Below, piece by piece: positions 10,665 through 21,836 of a DNA stretch of 64,000 nt. Source of the DNA: Typha latifolia (taxonomy: Eukaryota > Streptophyta > Magnoliopsida > Poales > Typhaceae). Made by a program: the position numbers and the translations under genes. Location of the stretch: NCBI GenBank assembly GCA_019914945.1, contig CM034107.1, positions 7,936,001-8,000,000 of the forward strand. Reading direction: 5' to 3'. The notes below the pieces were generated by a model. It was given only the letters and a program-made list of their open reading frames with translations. It was not told where the DNA came from and did not search any database. Position 1 is the stretch's first letter. Every line of letters begins with the position of its first letter.

Positions 10665-11640
10665 GGCAGGACTGAGTCAACCAACATCCATGAGTGCGAA
10701 TATAGATGAACTTAGGGGCATGTTTTATACATTGATGCATAGAGTTAACTGAATTCAAAAGGATCACAATGATTTCAAGTAATATATCAAGAACCGATTT
10801 CAAGGAATATGTCAGGAATACCCCACAGGTCTAGGTGCATCATGAGAGTGTCAATGATCCCCTCTTACCTATGCCTACACATTATTCCCCACCTCCATTG
10901 CAAAATCCAAGATCGATAGTGGTGGAACGCGAGAGGCGTGCGGCACTAGTGCGCTTCGTCGATGAGGAGGATTGACACTTTGAGGATGAGGTTGATCCTT
11001 TTGGAGATGGTGATGAACGTGCTCGAGGATTTATAGAAGGAGATCAACTTGCACAACGGTTTAAACCTGAACCAAAAATCTTTTGCGAACCTGACAATGC
11101 TATTCTGGGGAGAACCGCACGCTGGACTTTCCAAAATTCTAAGGCGGTGATCCAACGGATTGGGTGTTTCAAGTAGAACAATATTTTAATTGTCAAGGTA
11201 TAGCGGAAGATGCAAAAGTCCAGATGGCAAGCTTTCACCTCGAAGGAACAACATTGCATTAGTATAGATCGGTTCTTTGTGGTGGTGGGTTTACCGAATG
11301 GGCTGATTTTTATAGGAGGATTACACATAGATTTGGGACAACGACATATGAAGATTTTGCTGCCACATTAAGCAAGATAGTTCAGAGGACAACCGTATTG
11401 GAGTGCCAAGTTGAGTTTAAAAGAGTTAGTAGTCATTGTGAGCCACCGTGGCTTGAATGGACATTGATGAGTATATTTATTTTAGGGCTGCGGGATGAGA
11501 TACAAATGGATGTTCGTGCTCTATGTCCTACTACTCTTGAGGAGGCCTTTGAGAAGGCCTTGAGGATGGAACAAAAGAATAAGGCCCTAAAGATGGCAGC
11601 GAAACCAATTGGGGCAACCGAGATGGGCGGTTTGCACCTA
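10665..11640 (+). pseudogene. Family G gag remnant
   Basis: It reads like the gag at 22756-24111: MSANxDELRGM leader (10693-), then FVDEED, DPFGDGDERARGF, FCEPDNAI, and the capsid block with CPTTLEEAFEKA. Stops and frameshifts occur throughout (for example in-frame stops near 10749 and 10974). The part before the leader and the zinc knuckle at the end are deleted. Confidence 0.75.
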
Positions 11641-11685
11641 GCAGATATGCACAAAACCGCATTTTGGACTCTGGACGGGCATTAA
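11398..11685 (+). pseudogene. Gag-RT fusion frame
   Basis: A 95-codon open frame begins in gag (MECQVEFKRVSSHCEPPW.., DEIQMDVRALCPTTLEEAFEK) and at about 11637 passes in frame into reverse transcriptase text ([14 protein letters not shown]). In intact relatives (E2, 23635-26230) these parts are about 2 kb apart, separated by the zinc knuckle, protease and RT N-terminus. It is a deletion product; I infer no function. Confidence 0.7.
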
Positions 11686-12066
11686 GTTCCGAGTGATGCC
11701 TTTTGATCTCACCAATGCTCCAGCTACCTTTCAAGGCCTCATGAGTGATATATTTCGACCTCTCTTGTGAAAGGATGTTTTGATATTTTTTGACGACATT
11801 TTGGTGTATAGCAGGACTGAATTGGAGCATTGGCGGCATTTGCAGGATGTGCTGAATTTGTTGAAGAAAAACAAATTGAAGATTAAGAAGTCCAAGTATC
11901 TATGGAGAGTACCACAAGTGGAGTATTTATGCCACATCATTTCAGCGGATAGTATAGCGGCGGATCCTCAAAAGGTTTCATATATGACCGCTTGGCCTAT
12001 TCCTACTACTACCATCAGATTGAGAGGATTTTAGGGCTAACCGGATATTATTGTCGCTTCATTGCC
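11641..12066 (+). pseudogene. Family G RT fragment
   Basis: Covers RT from the HKTAF block through FFDDILVYSRTELEHW (11780-; both catalytic Asp intact), KKSKYLW, EYLCHIISAD, to GYYCRFIA at 12060. It then jumps directly into integrase (GDVA..LHGMPCTIVSD), skipping the RNase H. The identical jump exists at 26607. Confidence 0.8.
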
Positions 12067-12696
12067 GGAGATGTTGCTTGATTACATGGCATGCCATGCA
12101 CGATTGTCTCGGATCATGATCGTGTATTTATCAGCAACTTTGGGATGGAGTTTTTCAAATTGCAGGGGACTCAATTGAACTTCAGTTCGGCCTACCATCC
12201 ACAAATTGACGACCAAACCGAGGTAGTTAATTGAGGCATTAAGTAGTATTTGATGTGCTTTGTTGGAGAGATGCCGAGACAATGGTTGGAGTTTTTACCT
12301 TGGGTGGAGTGGTCTTATAACACCGCCTACCATATCTGCATTGACATGACTCTATTTGAGATGGCGTATGGACGCACGACTCCGACGTTACGCGCGTATG
12401 ATCTAGTGGCATCTGTAGATCGTACGGAGGTGGAGTTAGCTTTGATGGATAGAGACGCCACATTGAGAAGATTGTATGCTCATCTTAAATTTGCACAAAA
12501 TCTCATGAAGCAAGTTTATGATCGTAGCCATAGGGAGCAGGAGTTTGACCTTGGCAGTTGGGTGTTTGTGAGTGTGAATATGGATGAACCTAGGAGCATG
12601 TTCCATACATTGATACATAGAGTTGACTCAATTCAGAAGAATCACAATGATTTCATGGAATATGTCGAGAACCGATTTGATTCGTTATCTCCATGA
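12067..12696 (+). pseudogene. Integrase core fused to gag leader
   Basis: The integrase core starts at LHGMPCTIVSD and includes AYHPQ, QTEVVN (the Glu of the DDE triad) and FVGEMP. From 12250 to 12696 one frame stays open for 148 codons and moves from integrase (SHREQEFDLGSWVFV) straight into gag leader text (SVNMDEPRSMFHTL.HRVDSIQKNHNDF) at about 12574. The joint sits where both parents share 'gtgag/gcg'-like bases. First integrase Asp missing; stops at 12101 and 12232. Confidence 0.75.
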
Positions 12697-12729
12697 CGAC
12701 GATCAGAGTTTTAAGAAGGACCAGTGGTG

Positions 12730-13233
12730 GGATTGCAGCCAACTTCATTATGCAATTGGATTATTGATTTCTTGCCTCATATCTTCTCTCTAGACTTTTC
12801 CCTCCTCATTCTTAACCATCCTTCCACCTCTAACATTGGCAAGGTTTCTCCTAACTTCTAATCACCCTCGACTATCGAGCCACCCCTCTTCTTTGGGATC
12901 TCGACCACTTCATTCCCTTCGTCTACATCCATAATTCACATCCACAATCCATCTTCATCTCCATACCCATCTATAACCCTAACATCCACTCCACCTGTCA
13001 CCACCACCATCACCTACGTTATTCCGTATTTTTGTCCCTACTACAGTTCGAATCTGCGAAGGACATAAATACAAAAGTTGTAGATCAGGAAGTTATAACT
13101 CAATTAGTTCAGTAATTTTATAATTGGAGGAGAATATCTGACGAATATTTTCTCACGATTGTGCGGACTGATTCTTATAATACATTCAGATCTTGAAGAA
13201 ATAGTTGCGTAGCTTATTTATGGTTCCAGATCT
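12730..13233 (+). repeat. Family G LTR R-U5 segment inside an element
   Basis: Begins at 'gcagccaacttcattatgc', which in full LTRs lies just after the TATATATATGTGG core, and runs through U5 to the LTR end. It directly follows a gag leader piece. The same joint occurs at 28726. It is therefore an inherited internal LTR segment and not a separate insertion. Confidence 0.75.
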
Positions 13234-13332
13234 TATCAATTTGGTATCACAGCCTATCAAGTGGTATCACAGCCTATCAAATTGGTATCAGAGCTTATCA
13301 TTGGTAACAGAGCCTTATCAAATTGGTATCTA
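13234..13332 (+). repeat. PBS-like array, 5 units
   Basis: Five tandem units of the form TATCAA-(n)-TGGTATCAGAGCC, with variants TGGTATCACAGCC, TGGTAACAGAGCC and TGGTATCTAAAC. Each joins an LTR-end-like TATCA to a copy of the initiator-Met PBS. Reverse transcriptase sequence follows at once. Confidence 0.8.
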
Positions 13333-15640
13333 AACATGCTCTAGCTACCTTTCAAGGCCTCATAAATGATATATTTTGAGACCTCTTGCGAAGGTATGTT
13401 TTGGTATTTTTTTTTATAACATTTTGGTGTATAGTAGGACTGAATTGGAGCATTGGCAGCATTTGGAGGATATGCTAAATTTGTTGAAGCAAAACCAATT
13501 AAAGATTAAGAAGTCCAAGTGCCTATGGGGAGTACCACAAGTGGAGTATTTATGCCACATCATTTCAGCGGATGGTGTAGCGGCGCATCCTCAAAAGGTT
13601 GCATGTATAACCGCTTGGTCTATTCCTAGTACTACCAACGGATTGAGATGATTTTTTGGGTTGACTGGATATTATCGAGGCTTCATTGCCGGATATGGCA
13701 AGATCACTGCTACTCTTAGCGGATTGTTGAAGAAGCACTATTTTAGATGGATAGATGAAGCTACTTCAGTCTTTGAAAAACTGAAAACAGTAATGACGAC
13801 GGCACCCATTCTAGCGCTCCGGACTTCACTAAAGAGTTCATTATGGAATGTGATGCGTCGAGTGTTAGCATAGGAGCTGTACTTATGCAAGGAGGACATC
13901 CCATAGCCTTTCTTAGTAAGGCTTTGTCACAAAAATCTTAGCAATTATCGACTTATTAGAGAGAAATATAGGCAATTCTACATGCGGTGACAAAGTGGAG
14001 GCCTTATTTGATCGGTAGACGATTCATTATCCGAATCGATTAAAGGAGCATTCCATAGTTTATGGCATAGCGCATACACACTCCGGCACAGCAACGATGG
14101 GTCACAAAATTACTGGGATATGATTATGAAATCCAATACAAGAAGGGAACGAAAAATACAGTGACGGATGTACTATCGCGCCAACCTGATACCGTCGAGC
14201 TTGCAGCATATTCTTTTCCTACCTTTTCCTTCCTTGACGAGCTGAGGTATGCATGTACATCTGACCCAGATATTTTGAGAAAGTTGCAGAAGGTGATGGA
14301 TGATCTGGAGTTGGAAAATCGAGGCGGTTTGCTGCTAGACCGCGGATATATTCGAGTGCCGGCAAATGATGAATTGTAGCAGAAGTTATTGGAGCACTTT
14401 CACCATACTCCAGAGGCTGGTCATGAGGGTGTGTTGAGGACTTATAGAAGGATATCTCAGAGTTTCACATGGCCAGGATTGAGGCGGGATTAAGGAGTTT
14501 TGTCCGTGCTTGCGAAGTTTGTTAAAGAGCTAAGTCAACAACATTAAAATCGGCCGGATTACTACAGCCTTTACCTATACCGGACCGTGTTTGGGAAGAC
14601 ATTTCTATAGATTTTATAGAGGGTCTTCTGCTGGCATATGGTTATTTCGTTATCTTTATAGTGGTTGACAGATTGAGCAAGTATGCGCACTTTTCAGCAT
14701 TGTCACATCCGTTTTCAGGCAAGTCGGTGGTTGAAATTTTTATTAGAGATGTTGCTCGGTTAAATGGCATGCCACGCACGATTGTCTCGGGTCATGATCG
14801 TGTATTTATGAGTGACTTTTGGACGGAGTTTTTCAGATTATAGGGGACTCGATTGAACTTCAGTTTGGCCTACCATCCACAAACTGACGGCCAAACTGAG
14901 GTGGTAAATCGAGGCATTGAGCAGTATTTGAGGTGCTTTGTTGGAGAGATGCCGAGACGATGGTTGGAGTTCTTACCTTGGGCGGAGTGGTCTTATAACA
15001 CCACCTACCAAAGCAGCATTGGCATGACTCCATTTAAGGTGGTGTATAGACGCACGGCTTCGACGTTATGCGCTTATGATCCAGTGGCATCTGCAGATCA
15101 TACGAAGGTGGAGTTAGCTTTGATGCATAGAGACGCCACATTGAGGAGGTTGCGTGCTCATCTTAAACTTGCTCAAAATCGCATGAATCAAGTTTATGAT
15201 CGTAGCCATAGGGAGCAGGAGTTCGATCTTGGCAGTTGGGTATTTGTGAGAGTACAATCGTATCGACAGGTGACCTTACGTCCGATGCGTAACCAAAAGT
15301 TAGCTCATCGCTACTTTGGTCCGTTTTGGATGTTGTATTGGTCCGATTGCATATCGTTTGGAGCTGCCGGAGGGGTCAAGAGTGCATCTGGTTTTTCATG
15401 TTTCATTGTTAAGAGAGCGCATTGGAGATCATGAGATTGTTGGATCGGTTCTACTGGAGCCATTGGAGGAGATAGAGATCGTTGAGCCAGTTCATGTACT
15501 TGCTAGACGCTGACAACGACATGGTACTAGATTAGAGATGGAGATTCTAGCTGAGTGGCATGGTAAGCCATTTAATGAGGCAACATGGGAGTTGGAGACT
15601 GATATCTTGGAGTATTTTCCCGACTTTTCACCTTGAGAGC
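13333..15640 (+). pseudogene. Gypsy pol: RT, RNase H, integrase (G1c)
   Basis: RT begins at 'ctagctacctttcaaggcc'. Its catalytic box reads FFYNILVYS, so both Asp residues are lost. Frames: RT 13376-13651, RT/RNase H linker 13661-13873, RNase H tail 14161-14379 (LSRQPDT), integrase 14661-14843 (VDRLSKYAHF, HDRVFMSDFW) and 14853-15434 ([22 protein letters not shown]-like VVYRR). A C-terminal tail with VHLVFHVSLLRERIGDHE (15370-) and a chromodomain-like VEW-type block (about 15535-15610) follows. At least eight stops or frameshifts. Non-functional. Confidence 0.85.
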
Positions 15641-15663
15641 AAAGTGGGGGAAGCGTCGTGAGC
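15641..15663 (+). other. Polypurine tract
   Basis: The purine-rich text AAAGTGGGGGAAGCGTCGTG lies immediately before the LTR start TGATACATTTAG. In retrotransposons this primes plus-strand DNA synthesis. The same tract precedes the LTRs at 27538 and 31606. Confidence 0.7.
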
Positions 15664-16467
15664 TGATACATTTAGTTATGATATTTTCTTATTACATTAG
15701 TTGTTTATTTTTATTAAAATAAAATTCTTTTAGGTCGCGTTCGAACGCCCTTACGAACGCCTGCATTAGGTTCACAAATACAGAGAATGCATATTGTGCG
15801 TTCGAACACCTGCATCGCGTTCGTACATATAGAGAACGTCTTTTAGTGCGTTCGAACGCAATCGGGCGCATTCGAACGCGATCGACGTGAAAGTTCTAGA
15901 ATTAGGGTTTCATATTATTTTAGGATTTGTTGGCTAGCCTCTATATATATGTGGATGGCAGCCAACTTTATAATACTATTGGATTATTGATTTCTTGCCT
16001 CTTGTCTTCTCTCTAGACTTCTCTCTCCTCCCTCTTAACCATCCTTCCACCTCTACCGTTGCCAATGTTTATCCTAACTTCTAATCTCACTCGACTGTCG
16101 AGCCACCCTTCTTCTTTGGGATCTCGACCACTTCGTTCCCTTCGTCTATATCCATAAATGACATCCACAGTCCACCTTCATCTCCATACCCATCCATAAC
16201 CATAACATCCACCCCACCTGTCACTACCACCATCACCCACGTTATTCCATTTTTTTGTCCCTACTATATTTTGTATCTGCGCAGGGCATAAATACAAAAG
16301 TTGTAGATCTGGAAGTTACGGATCTAACCCAATTAGTTTAGTAATTTTATAACTATAGGAGAATATCTGACAAATATTTTCCTATGATTGTGCGGACTGA
16401 TTTCTATAATACATTCAGATCTTGAAAGAATAGTTGCGTAGCTTATTTTTGGTTCTAGATCTTATCA
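15664..16467 (+). repeat. Family G 3' LTR (804 bp)
   Basis: Starts TGATACATTTAGTTATG and ends CTTATCA. U3 has GCGTTCGAACGC at 15737-15748 and further variants to 15900. A TATATATATGTGG core is at about 15945-15957. U5 has the 'tacaaaagttgtagatc' block. The PBS TGGTATCAGAGC follows at 16471-16482, so a tandem internal region once lay to the right. Confidence 0.85.
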
Positions 16468-16576
16468 ATTTGGTATCAGAGCCCTATCACGCACATATAG
16501 AAAACGTCTTTTGTGCGTTCGAACGCGAACGCGATCGATAGCGTTCGAACCTAATCGGCAGGATTCCACTAGAAAA
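16468..16576 (+). repeat. PBS plus second U3 piece
   Basis: After the PBS comes a U3-like fragment (acgcacatatagaaaacgtc, GCGTTCGAACGCGAACGC) where gag would be expected. It is then joined to repeat P. The same three-part arrangement recurs at 32439-32565 and 33315-33440. Confidence 0.6.
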
Positions 16577-17558
16577 CTTAATATTAGCTAAGCTACTTAA
16601 CTATCTCCCAATTATAAGTGGAGGGGCAATTTTATGAATTCACCAATTCTGTCAATGACGACAAAGGGGTGAGGTATTTCTAATAGTTTATGGGATCAGT
16701 GTGTACCCAAAAAATAGTTCGAGGAGTCATTGTGAATATGAGTGATAATTCAGGGTTGAAAAGTGAATCTTCCCTTTTTATATGCAATTTTACTTGTATA
16801 TGTCCTCGCCATGTTGAATATTGTAGTATGTTGAATTCTTGAATATCTTATCATGTGGTTATGACTTCCTCTTGTGTAAATTGGTTTGTAGAGATGAACT
16901 TAATTCCACCATGCTTGGACAGTAATTAGATATTCCATTATGAGATTTTAGTCATGTACACTTCGATATTTCTGGAGACTAAAAAATAGATATTAAACAT
17001 TCAGTCTTGGCTAGTTGTTAGACATTCCATCATGAGAGGTAGTCACTGGCGATGGAAGAGGAGGGAATTTGGTTAGCTATGCTATGCTATGCTACTTAAC
17101 TATTTCCCCATTATAAGTGAAGGGGCAATTTGGTTAATTCACCAATTTTGTCAATGATGTCAAGGGGGTGAGATATTTCTAATAGTTTATGGGATTAGTG
17201 TGTACCCAAAAAATAGTTGGAGGAGTCATTGTGAAAATGAGTGATAATTCAGGGTTGAAAAGTGAATCTTCCCTTTTTATATGCGAGTTTACTTGTATAT
17301 GTCCTTGCCATGTTGAATATTGCAGTATGTTGAATTCTTGAATATCTTATCATGTGGTTATGACTTCATCTAACTTCCTCTTGTGTAAATTGGTTTGTAG
17401 AGATGAAATTAAATCCACTGTGCTTGGACAGTAATTAGATATTCCATTATGAGATTTTAGTTATGTACACTTCGATATTTCTCGAGACTTAAAAATAGAT
17501 ATTAAACATTCAGTCTTGACTAGTTGTTAGACATTCCATCACGAGATTTAGTCAGGTG

Positions 17559-17560
<2 letters not shown>
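16577..17560 (+). repeat. Repeat P right halves, copies 2 and 3
   Basis: Two direct copies (16577-17066 and about 17069-17555) share long stretches, including 'tagtatgttgaattcttgaa' and 'ggacagtaattagatattcc'. The first ends in 'ggtagtcactggcgatggaa', as does copy 5 at 34883; the second runs into a (TA)n tract. Neither contains the open segment of the left half. They form the immediate upstream neighbourhood of the kiwellin gene. Confidence 0.65.
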
Positions 17561-17561
<1 letters not shown>

Positions 17562-17594
<33 letters not shown>

Positions 17595-17729
17595 CTCAAG
17601 ACTTATTGGAGACTTGTGATTGATTCATTTTTGCATGCACTTTTAATGGAAGGTTGTATATTTCTCAAGACTTATTCGATGACTTGTGATTGATTCATTT
17701 CTGTATGCACTTTTAATGGAAGGTTGAAA
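17562..17729. repeat. (TA)n tract and 70-bp tandem duplication
   Basis: A (TA)n microsatellite spans 17562-17592. Two direct copies of a ~69-bp unit follow (17591-17659 and 17660-17729), sharing 'atttctcaagacttatt' and 'gcacttttaatggaaggttg'. They end about 100 bp before the kiwellin TATA box. Confidence 0.75.
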
Positions 17730-17820
17730 ACTTGTTGAATTATTGTTCACATTTTAGATGCCATCACATCGAGCACCCATAAATTCCTTACGAAGTCGAC
17801 CACAATTCCACATAAAACGG

Positions 17821-17830
17821 CTATATAAAC
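17821..17830 (+). promoter_or_regulatory. TATA box of kiwellin gene
   Basis: CTATATAAAC lies 64-73 bp before the kiwellin ATG (17894), giving a likely transcription start near 17850 and a short 5' leader. It is the best TATA match upstream and downstream of the repeats. Confidence 0.6.
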
Positions 17831-17893
17831 CAACACGTACCACACCGCCGGTAGCAACCAATTCCCCAGAGTGAAGTTAGGTACGTAAGGTAT

Positions 17894-18454
17894 ATGGCTA
17901 ACACTCTTCTTCTTCATGCGTGGATCACTACGACAGTTGTTATTATTACCTTCTCCAACCCTAACTACTTTGCAAACGGAACCTGCAACCCCAGTGGGTA
18001 TCTCCAAGGCAAACCTGGCAGCTGCAACACGGAGAACGGCTCCGAATGCTGCGCCGCCGGCAAAAGCTACCCGCAATACCGATGCTCTCCTGACGTAACG
18101 AGCAGCACGCGTGCTACCTTAACTCTCAACTCCTTCGAGCATGGGGGTGATGGCGGTGGCCAATCGGAGTGTGACGGCAAATACCACAGCAACAAAAAGA
18201 GGGTAGTTGCGTTATCCACTGGTTGGTACAACGGTGGAAGTCGATGCCTCAAGAACATTAGGATTAGCGGTAATGGGAAGTCCGTTTTGGCTAAAGTTGT
18301 TGATGAGTGTGACTCGCTTAATGGTTGTGATAAGGAACATAACTTTGGGCCGCCTTGTCGCAATAACATCGTAGATGCGTCTCAAGCAGTATGGGATGCA
18401 CTGGGGATCAACTCCAACGTGGGAACGTATAGCATTTCATGGTCTGATGCATGA
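17894..18454 (+). CDS. Kiwellin (ripening-related, barwin-like fold)
   Basis: A 186-residue intronless frame. Residues 1-27 form a hydrophobic secretion signal ([16 protein letters not shown]). The mature part has ten cysteines (31, 44, 52, 53, 64, 93, 118, 139, 145, 155) and the kiwellin hallmarks: [78 protein letters not shown], and WSDA at the end. Length is usual for the family. Kiwellins are apoplastic double-psi beta-barrel proteins; a maize member binds the secreted chorismate mutase of Ustilago maydis, and the kiwifruit one is an allergen. A role in defence or the cell wall is inferred from the family. The ATG at 17894 fits the leader and TATA box. No frame damage is seen, although transposons flank it within 340 bp upstream and 640 bp downstream. 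Confidence 0.95.
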   Translation: MANTLLLHAWITTTVVIITFSNPNYFANGTCNPSGYLQGKPGSCNTENGSECCAAGKSYPQYRCSPDVTSSTRATLTLNSFEHGGDGGGQSECDGKYHSNKKRVVALSTGWYNGGSRCLKNIRISGNGKSVLAKVVDECDSLNGCDKEHNFGPPCRNNIVDASQAVWDALGINSNVGTYSISWSDA

Positions 18455-18469
18455 TATATATATATGATC

Positions 18470-18479
18470 AATAAATAAA
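18470..18479 (+). terminator. Poly(A) signal of kiwellin gene
   Basis: Overlapping AATAAATAAA begins 16 bp after the stop codon, a plausible near-upstream polyadenylation signal. A second T/G-rich stretch follows at 18540-18600. Confidence 0.5.
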
Positions 18480-19083
18480 GAACCCTGTCTGTGACTAGTG
18501 ATGGGTTGGAGATCAAGAGTGTGCTACGTAACTGCATGTATCTTTGCTCTTTCTATAAATAAGTCAATCTATTCGGATTAGATGTTATTTGTTGAATTCA
18601 TTCTGCATGCAGTTTTTTTTTCTTTTTGATAAACGGATGCTTAAATTAAAGGCATAACGCCACAAAATACAAAGTAGCAGTGAAAGAAAATTAGAAGCAT
18701 GCTAGATTCAACAAATTCTATGGCCACCTTGGCCTCTTTGAGCTTGAGCATACAGTTGTGTGAGTATCAGTTGATCCGATTTTCTTTGATACTCGGCCCA
18801 TTTATGGTCCATTCATAAATTTCTCATATACAACTCAAATGTTCTAAACAAATTATGTGAGGGGATAGTTACACTGATCACAACCCTTATACTAGTTTTA
18901 AAAAGGAGAAGGAAAAAAAAGCGTATCATGCACGAGGCTCCTGCAAGTTATAATTAACTCACTAATGATTACTTTAAATTCTGAAGAAAGGAAATTTTTA
19001 ATATTTCTGTTATAGTAATCTCTGAGGTATTTTATCAAAAAGATCTAGCGCATTTTTTGATTTTAGATGTCAGAAAATATTTA
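18480..19083. other. Intergenic, no gene recognised
   Basis: 3' flank of the kiwellin gene and AT-rich sequence. I see no coding frame, RNA gene or clear repeat. The left target duplication of the following solo LTR (ATTTA) is at 19079-19083. Confidence 0.4.
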
Positions 19084-19958
19084 TGTTAGGTTTTTAATTG
19101 TTGGCAATTGTATACAAAATATTCTAAGTGTATTTTTACATGTACATAAGTTTTATACAAGTCTAGAATATCTCTGGTTTGAAGAATTGTAAAATTATTG
19201 GAGAAAAGTTGTTGAGTTCACACCGCGTTCACAAACGCGTTCGAACGCGGTGCGTTCACAAATGCGTTCGAACACGAGTATTGCGTTCACACAGACCGAG
19301 AGCTGCGTTCACAAACGCGTTCGAATGCAACCTGAAGAATTCAAGATGTTGCGTTCGAACGCACTCGGGCCCGTTCGAACGCACCTGAGATCAAGTCATG
19401 TCGTTCGAACGCACCAACGAAGTTTGAAAATCTTGGACTTTCGTGAGTATGGATAAGACTTGGATTTGGCTCTATCTTGGAGATCATATATAAGGATTGT
19501 GATGCCCTATCTCTAGGGTGGTTGAAGAAGCATTATTAAAGGAGACTTCTTGTGGCTACATCGGTTCTTCAACTATCAAGGTTCCACTCATCTAAAAAAC
19601 TTAATCTTACGTCTTAAGGGCTATCTAGACGAAAGATCAATCTCGAGGGCTACTGAGGTTGGACTTCAATCACGAGAAGTAGTAAATCGTGGATTCTAGC
19701 GAGCAAGACTGAGAGGAACAAAGTCGTTTGGATCGACGGGTTGTTTTGTGAGTCAGTCTTGTAACTGCTACTATTCTAGTGATTAGTTTTGATCCGAGTT
19801 TGGATCCGTGATTTTTTTCCGTTTGGGTTTTTCCACGTTAAAATCTTGGCGTTCATCTCTGCTTTCATTTTTAATAGTTCTTCGGAGTTTTACTTAAGCG
19901 AACGAGTGATATCATTGCCTAGAATTTAGATACATACTTGTGTCTAAGGGTTTTTTCA
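19084..19958 (+). mobile_element. Solo LTR, family S, copy 1
   Basis: Starts TGTTAGG and ends TTTTTTCA, flanked by ATTTA / GTTTA (4 of 5 bp). It is alignable to 24117-25119 over its length. It carries GCGTTCGAACGC at 19237-19248 and several variants to 19405, and a 'catatataaggattgtgatg' TATA region near 19487. No coding region. Family assignment (copia or gypsy) cannot be made from an LTR alone. Confidence 0.75.
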
Positions 19959-19963
19959 GTTTA

Positions 19964-20640
19964 GATATCAGTGGTCTATGGTTATTCCCAACCTCGTTCT
20001 CTCCTGGGTTCCTTTCACCTGGCATGGGCACCATGGGCTTCTTAAGAACAAGGTGGTTAGAAACGTGGTGGGTTAATAAGATCCAGGTCAAATTTGAGTT
20101 CGAGTACGAAATTAGTCTAAATCCCAAAATTATAAGAATTTACAATGTACACAGTTTTGAAAAAGAAATATCCATCAAATATTCATACAATAGCCAAATA
20201 ATATGAACTAGATGGATTATGACCTACAACTTTCATATTCAGACTCTATTTGGGAAAGAATATAGATAAAAAATTCTCGAGAGAGATATGGAAGATGGAT
20301 GGATATGATTACTTCTCACATACGCCTCTCTCTCTAGCCATTTCTCTCATCATAAGCTGACGATCCCTCCTCCCTCCTCCAACCTCGACCACCGATCGCC
20401 CTAGTTTTGTAGGGCTGACCCACTTCTCCCTCCTATTTTCTTCTAAAGTACCGATCTATTTATCAATCACCATTATCACCAACCCTCCACGCCATCTCCA
20501 CTATCTACCATAAGCCGCAGTATTGCTGCCCACCCTAATCGCAACACCACCATTCTCTAACAGCACTCCTAAACTGGTCAGTATCATTCAACCTTAGCAA
20601 AAGAATTCTGAAAACTAAGGTCGTGAGAAAAATTCTTTAG
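19964..20640. other. Intergenic, no gene recognised
   Basis: Mixed sequence with a C-rich plus-strand block (20330-20580) but no supported gene. A small frame at 19940-20206 resembles nothing I know. Confidence 0.35.
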
Positions 20641-21836
20641 TGATCACTCGCTAAACTTTTCAAGCGAAGATAAATGTCATAGAGGAAAGAAAAGATATTG
20701 ATACCCTCTAAGATTTATAGGTAATTTGCAAACATATGAATCTTTATTTTGTCTTTAAAAAAAGGGAGTAAATAGTGTAGCTCTTTTCTCACTTAAAACA
20801 GAAGATTTTAATGATGATCTTGATCTTGAAACTATTGCATTATTTGTAAAAAAATTAAGAAAATTTTCATGAATGTCTTGGTTATGGACACTTCGCAAAT
20901 GGATGTCCAAACTTGAAGAATAATACCAAGGCAGTGAAAGCAACTTGGTATGATTCCATGAATCAAACAAAGAAGAAACCAATTCGGATAATGATAAGTA
21001 CATTGTCTTTACTTCCTTGTTATCTATGAAATATCTTGCGAGTGTTCCAAATGAGCAGACAGATGCCGAGGATGATTATGAGGATATCATTATAGATATC
21101 CAAACTACTTTCAATACGCTCTTTAGTGAATCACATAAATTGAGGAAATTAAATATGAAGATGACGAAAAGAAATTTAAGTGGCCATGAATAGATATATC
21201 TAATAGAGCTAATTGAAAATCATAAAGAAGAGCTTGAGAAGATACAAGAAGAGAAGAGGACTAGACCAAATGTGAAAAATTCCATCTCCCTTTCTCATTT
21301 TCTTAAATCCGAAAATCCCTCCGTTTTAGATAAAATTTAATTTTAGAAATGAATATGCATGAAGAAGATAGTTAAATAGAGAGGTTGCTTGACAAGATCA
21401 AAAAACTAGATTTGGAAATTTCAAAGTCAAATTCTCTACTTCAAAAGTTTCAAGACGGCTGACTCAAGCTAAATTAACTCTTTTGATGTGTGCTTCACAC
21501 CTATGTTTGTGAGACTATGTATGATCATGATATACATGCTATGACGAGGAATAACTAGATTAGAAAATCTTCTATTTCTACATGTCATAGATGTGGTATT
21601 AGTCATAGTAAGGCTGGGTGTTTCATTCCCATGTATATTGTTGAAAATTTCTAGGAGAGATAAGAGTCCTAGTTTGAATAGGTGTATAGATATGAAATAG
21701 AACCCAAGTGAAAGTCAAAAGTCAATGAAACAAATTTGAATGGTTTAGGAAAAAATAGTCCTACTAAATTTAGAAAACCAAATAAGAATCAAAATTTAAA
21801 AAATTAAAACTAAAAATTCACGAGGGAGAGATAGGA
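20640..21836 (+). pseudogene. Decayed copia-like gag remnant
   Basis: Near 20865 the reading is FHECLGYGHFANGCPNLK followed by KAVKATW, which matches the zinc-knuckle region of plant Ty1/copia gag proteins (CX2CX4HX4C, then 'KAxxATW'). The first Cys is Phe here. Downstream are acidic and charged coils (ENHKEELEKIQEEKR, 21210-21255) and a second C-rich motif CHRCGISHSKAGC near 21580. Stops and frameshifts are frequent. No LTRs were paired with it. Confidence 0.6.

Noticed and set aside
13234..13332. tRNA gene or tRNA-derived SINE
   Set aside because: Only the 12-13 nt complementary to the tRNA 3' end recur. No A or B box or cloverleaf is present, so these are primer binding sites.
19179..19456. 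Arg/Val/His-rich frames (HKRVRTR)
   Set aside because: They are readings through GCGTTCGAACGC palindromes of the S LTR, open in several frames. The same applies to 24212-24394.
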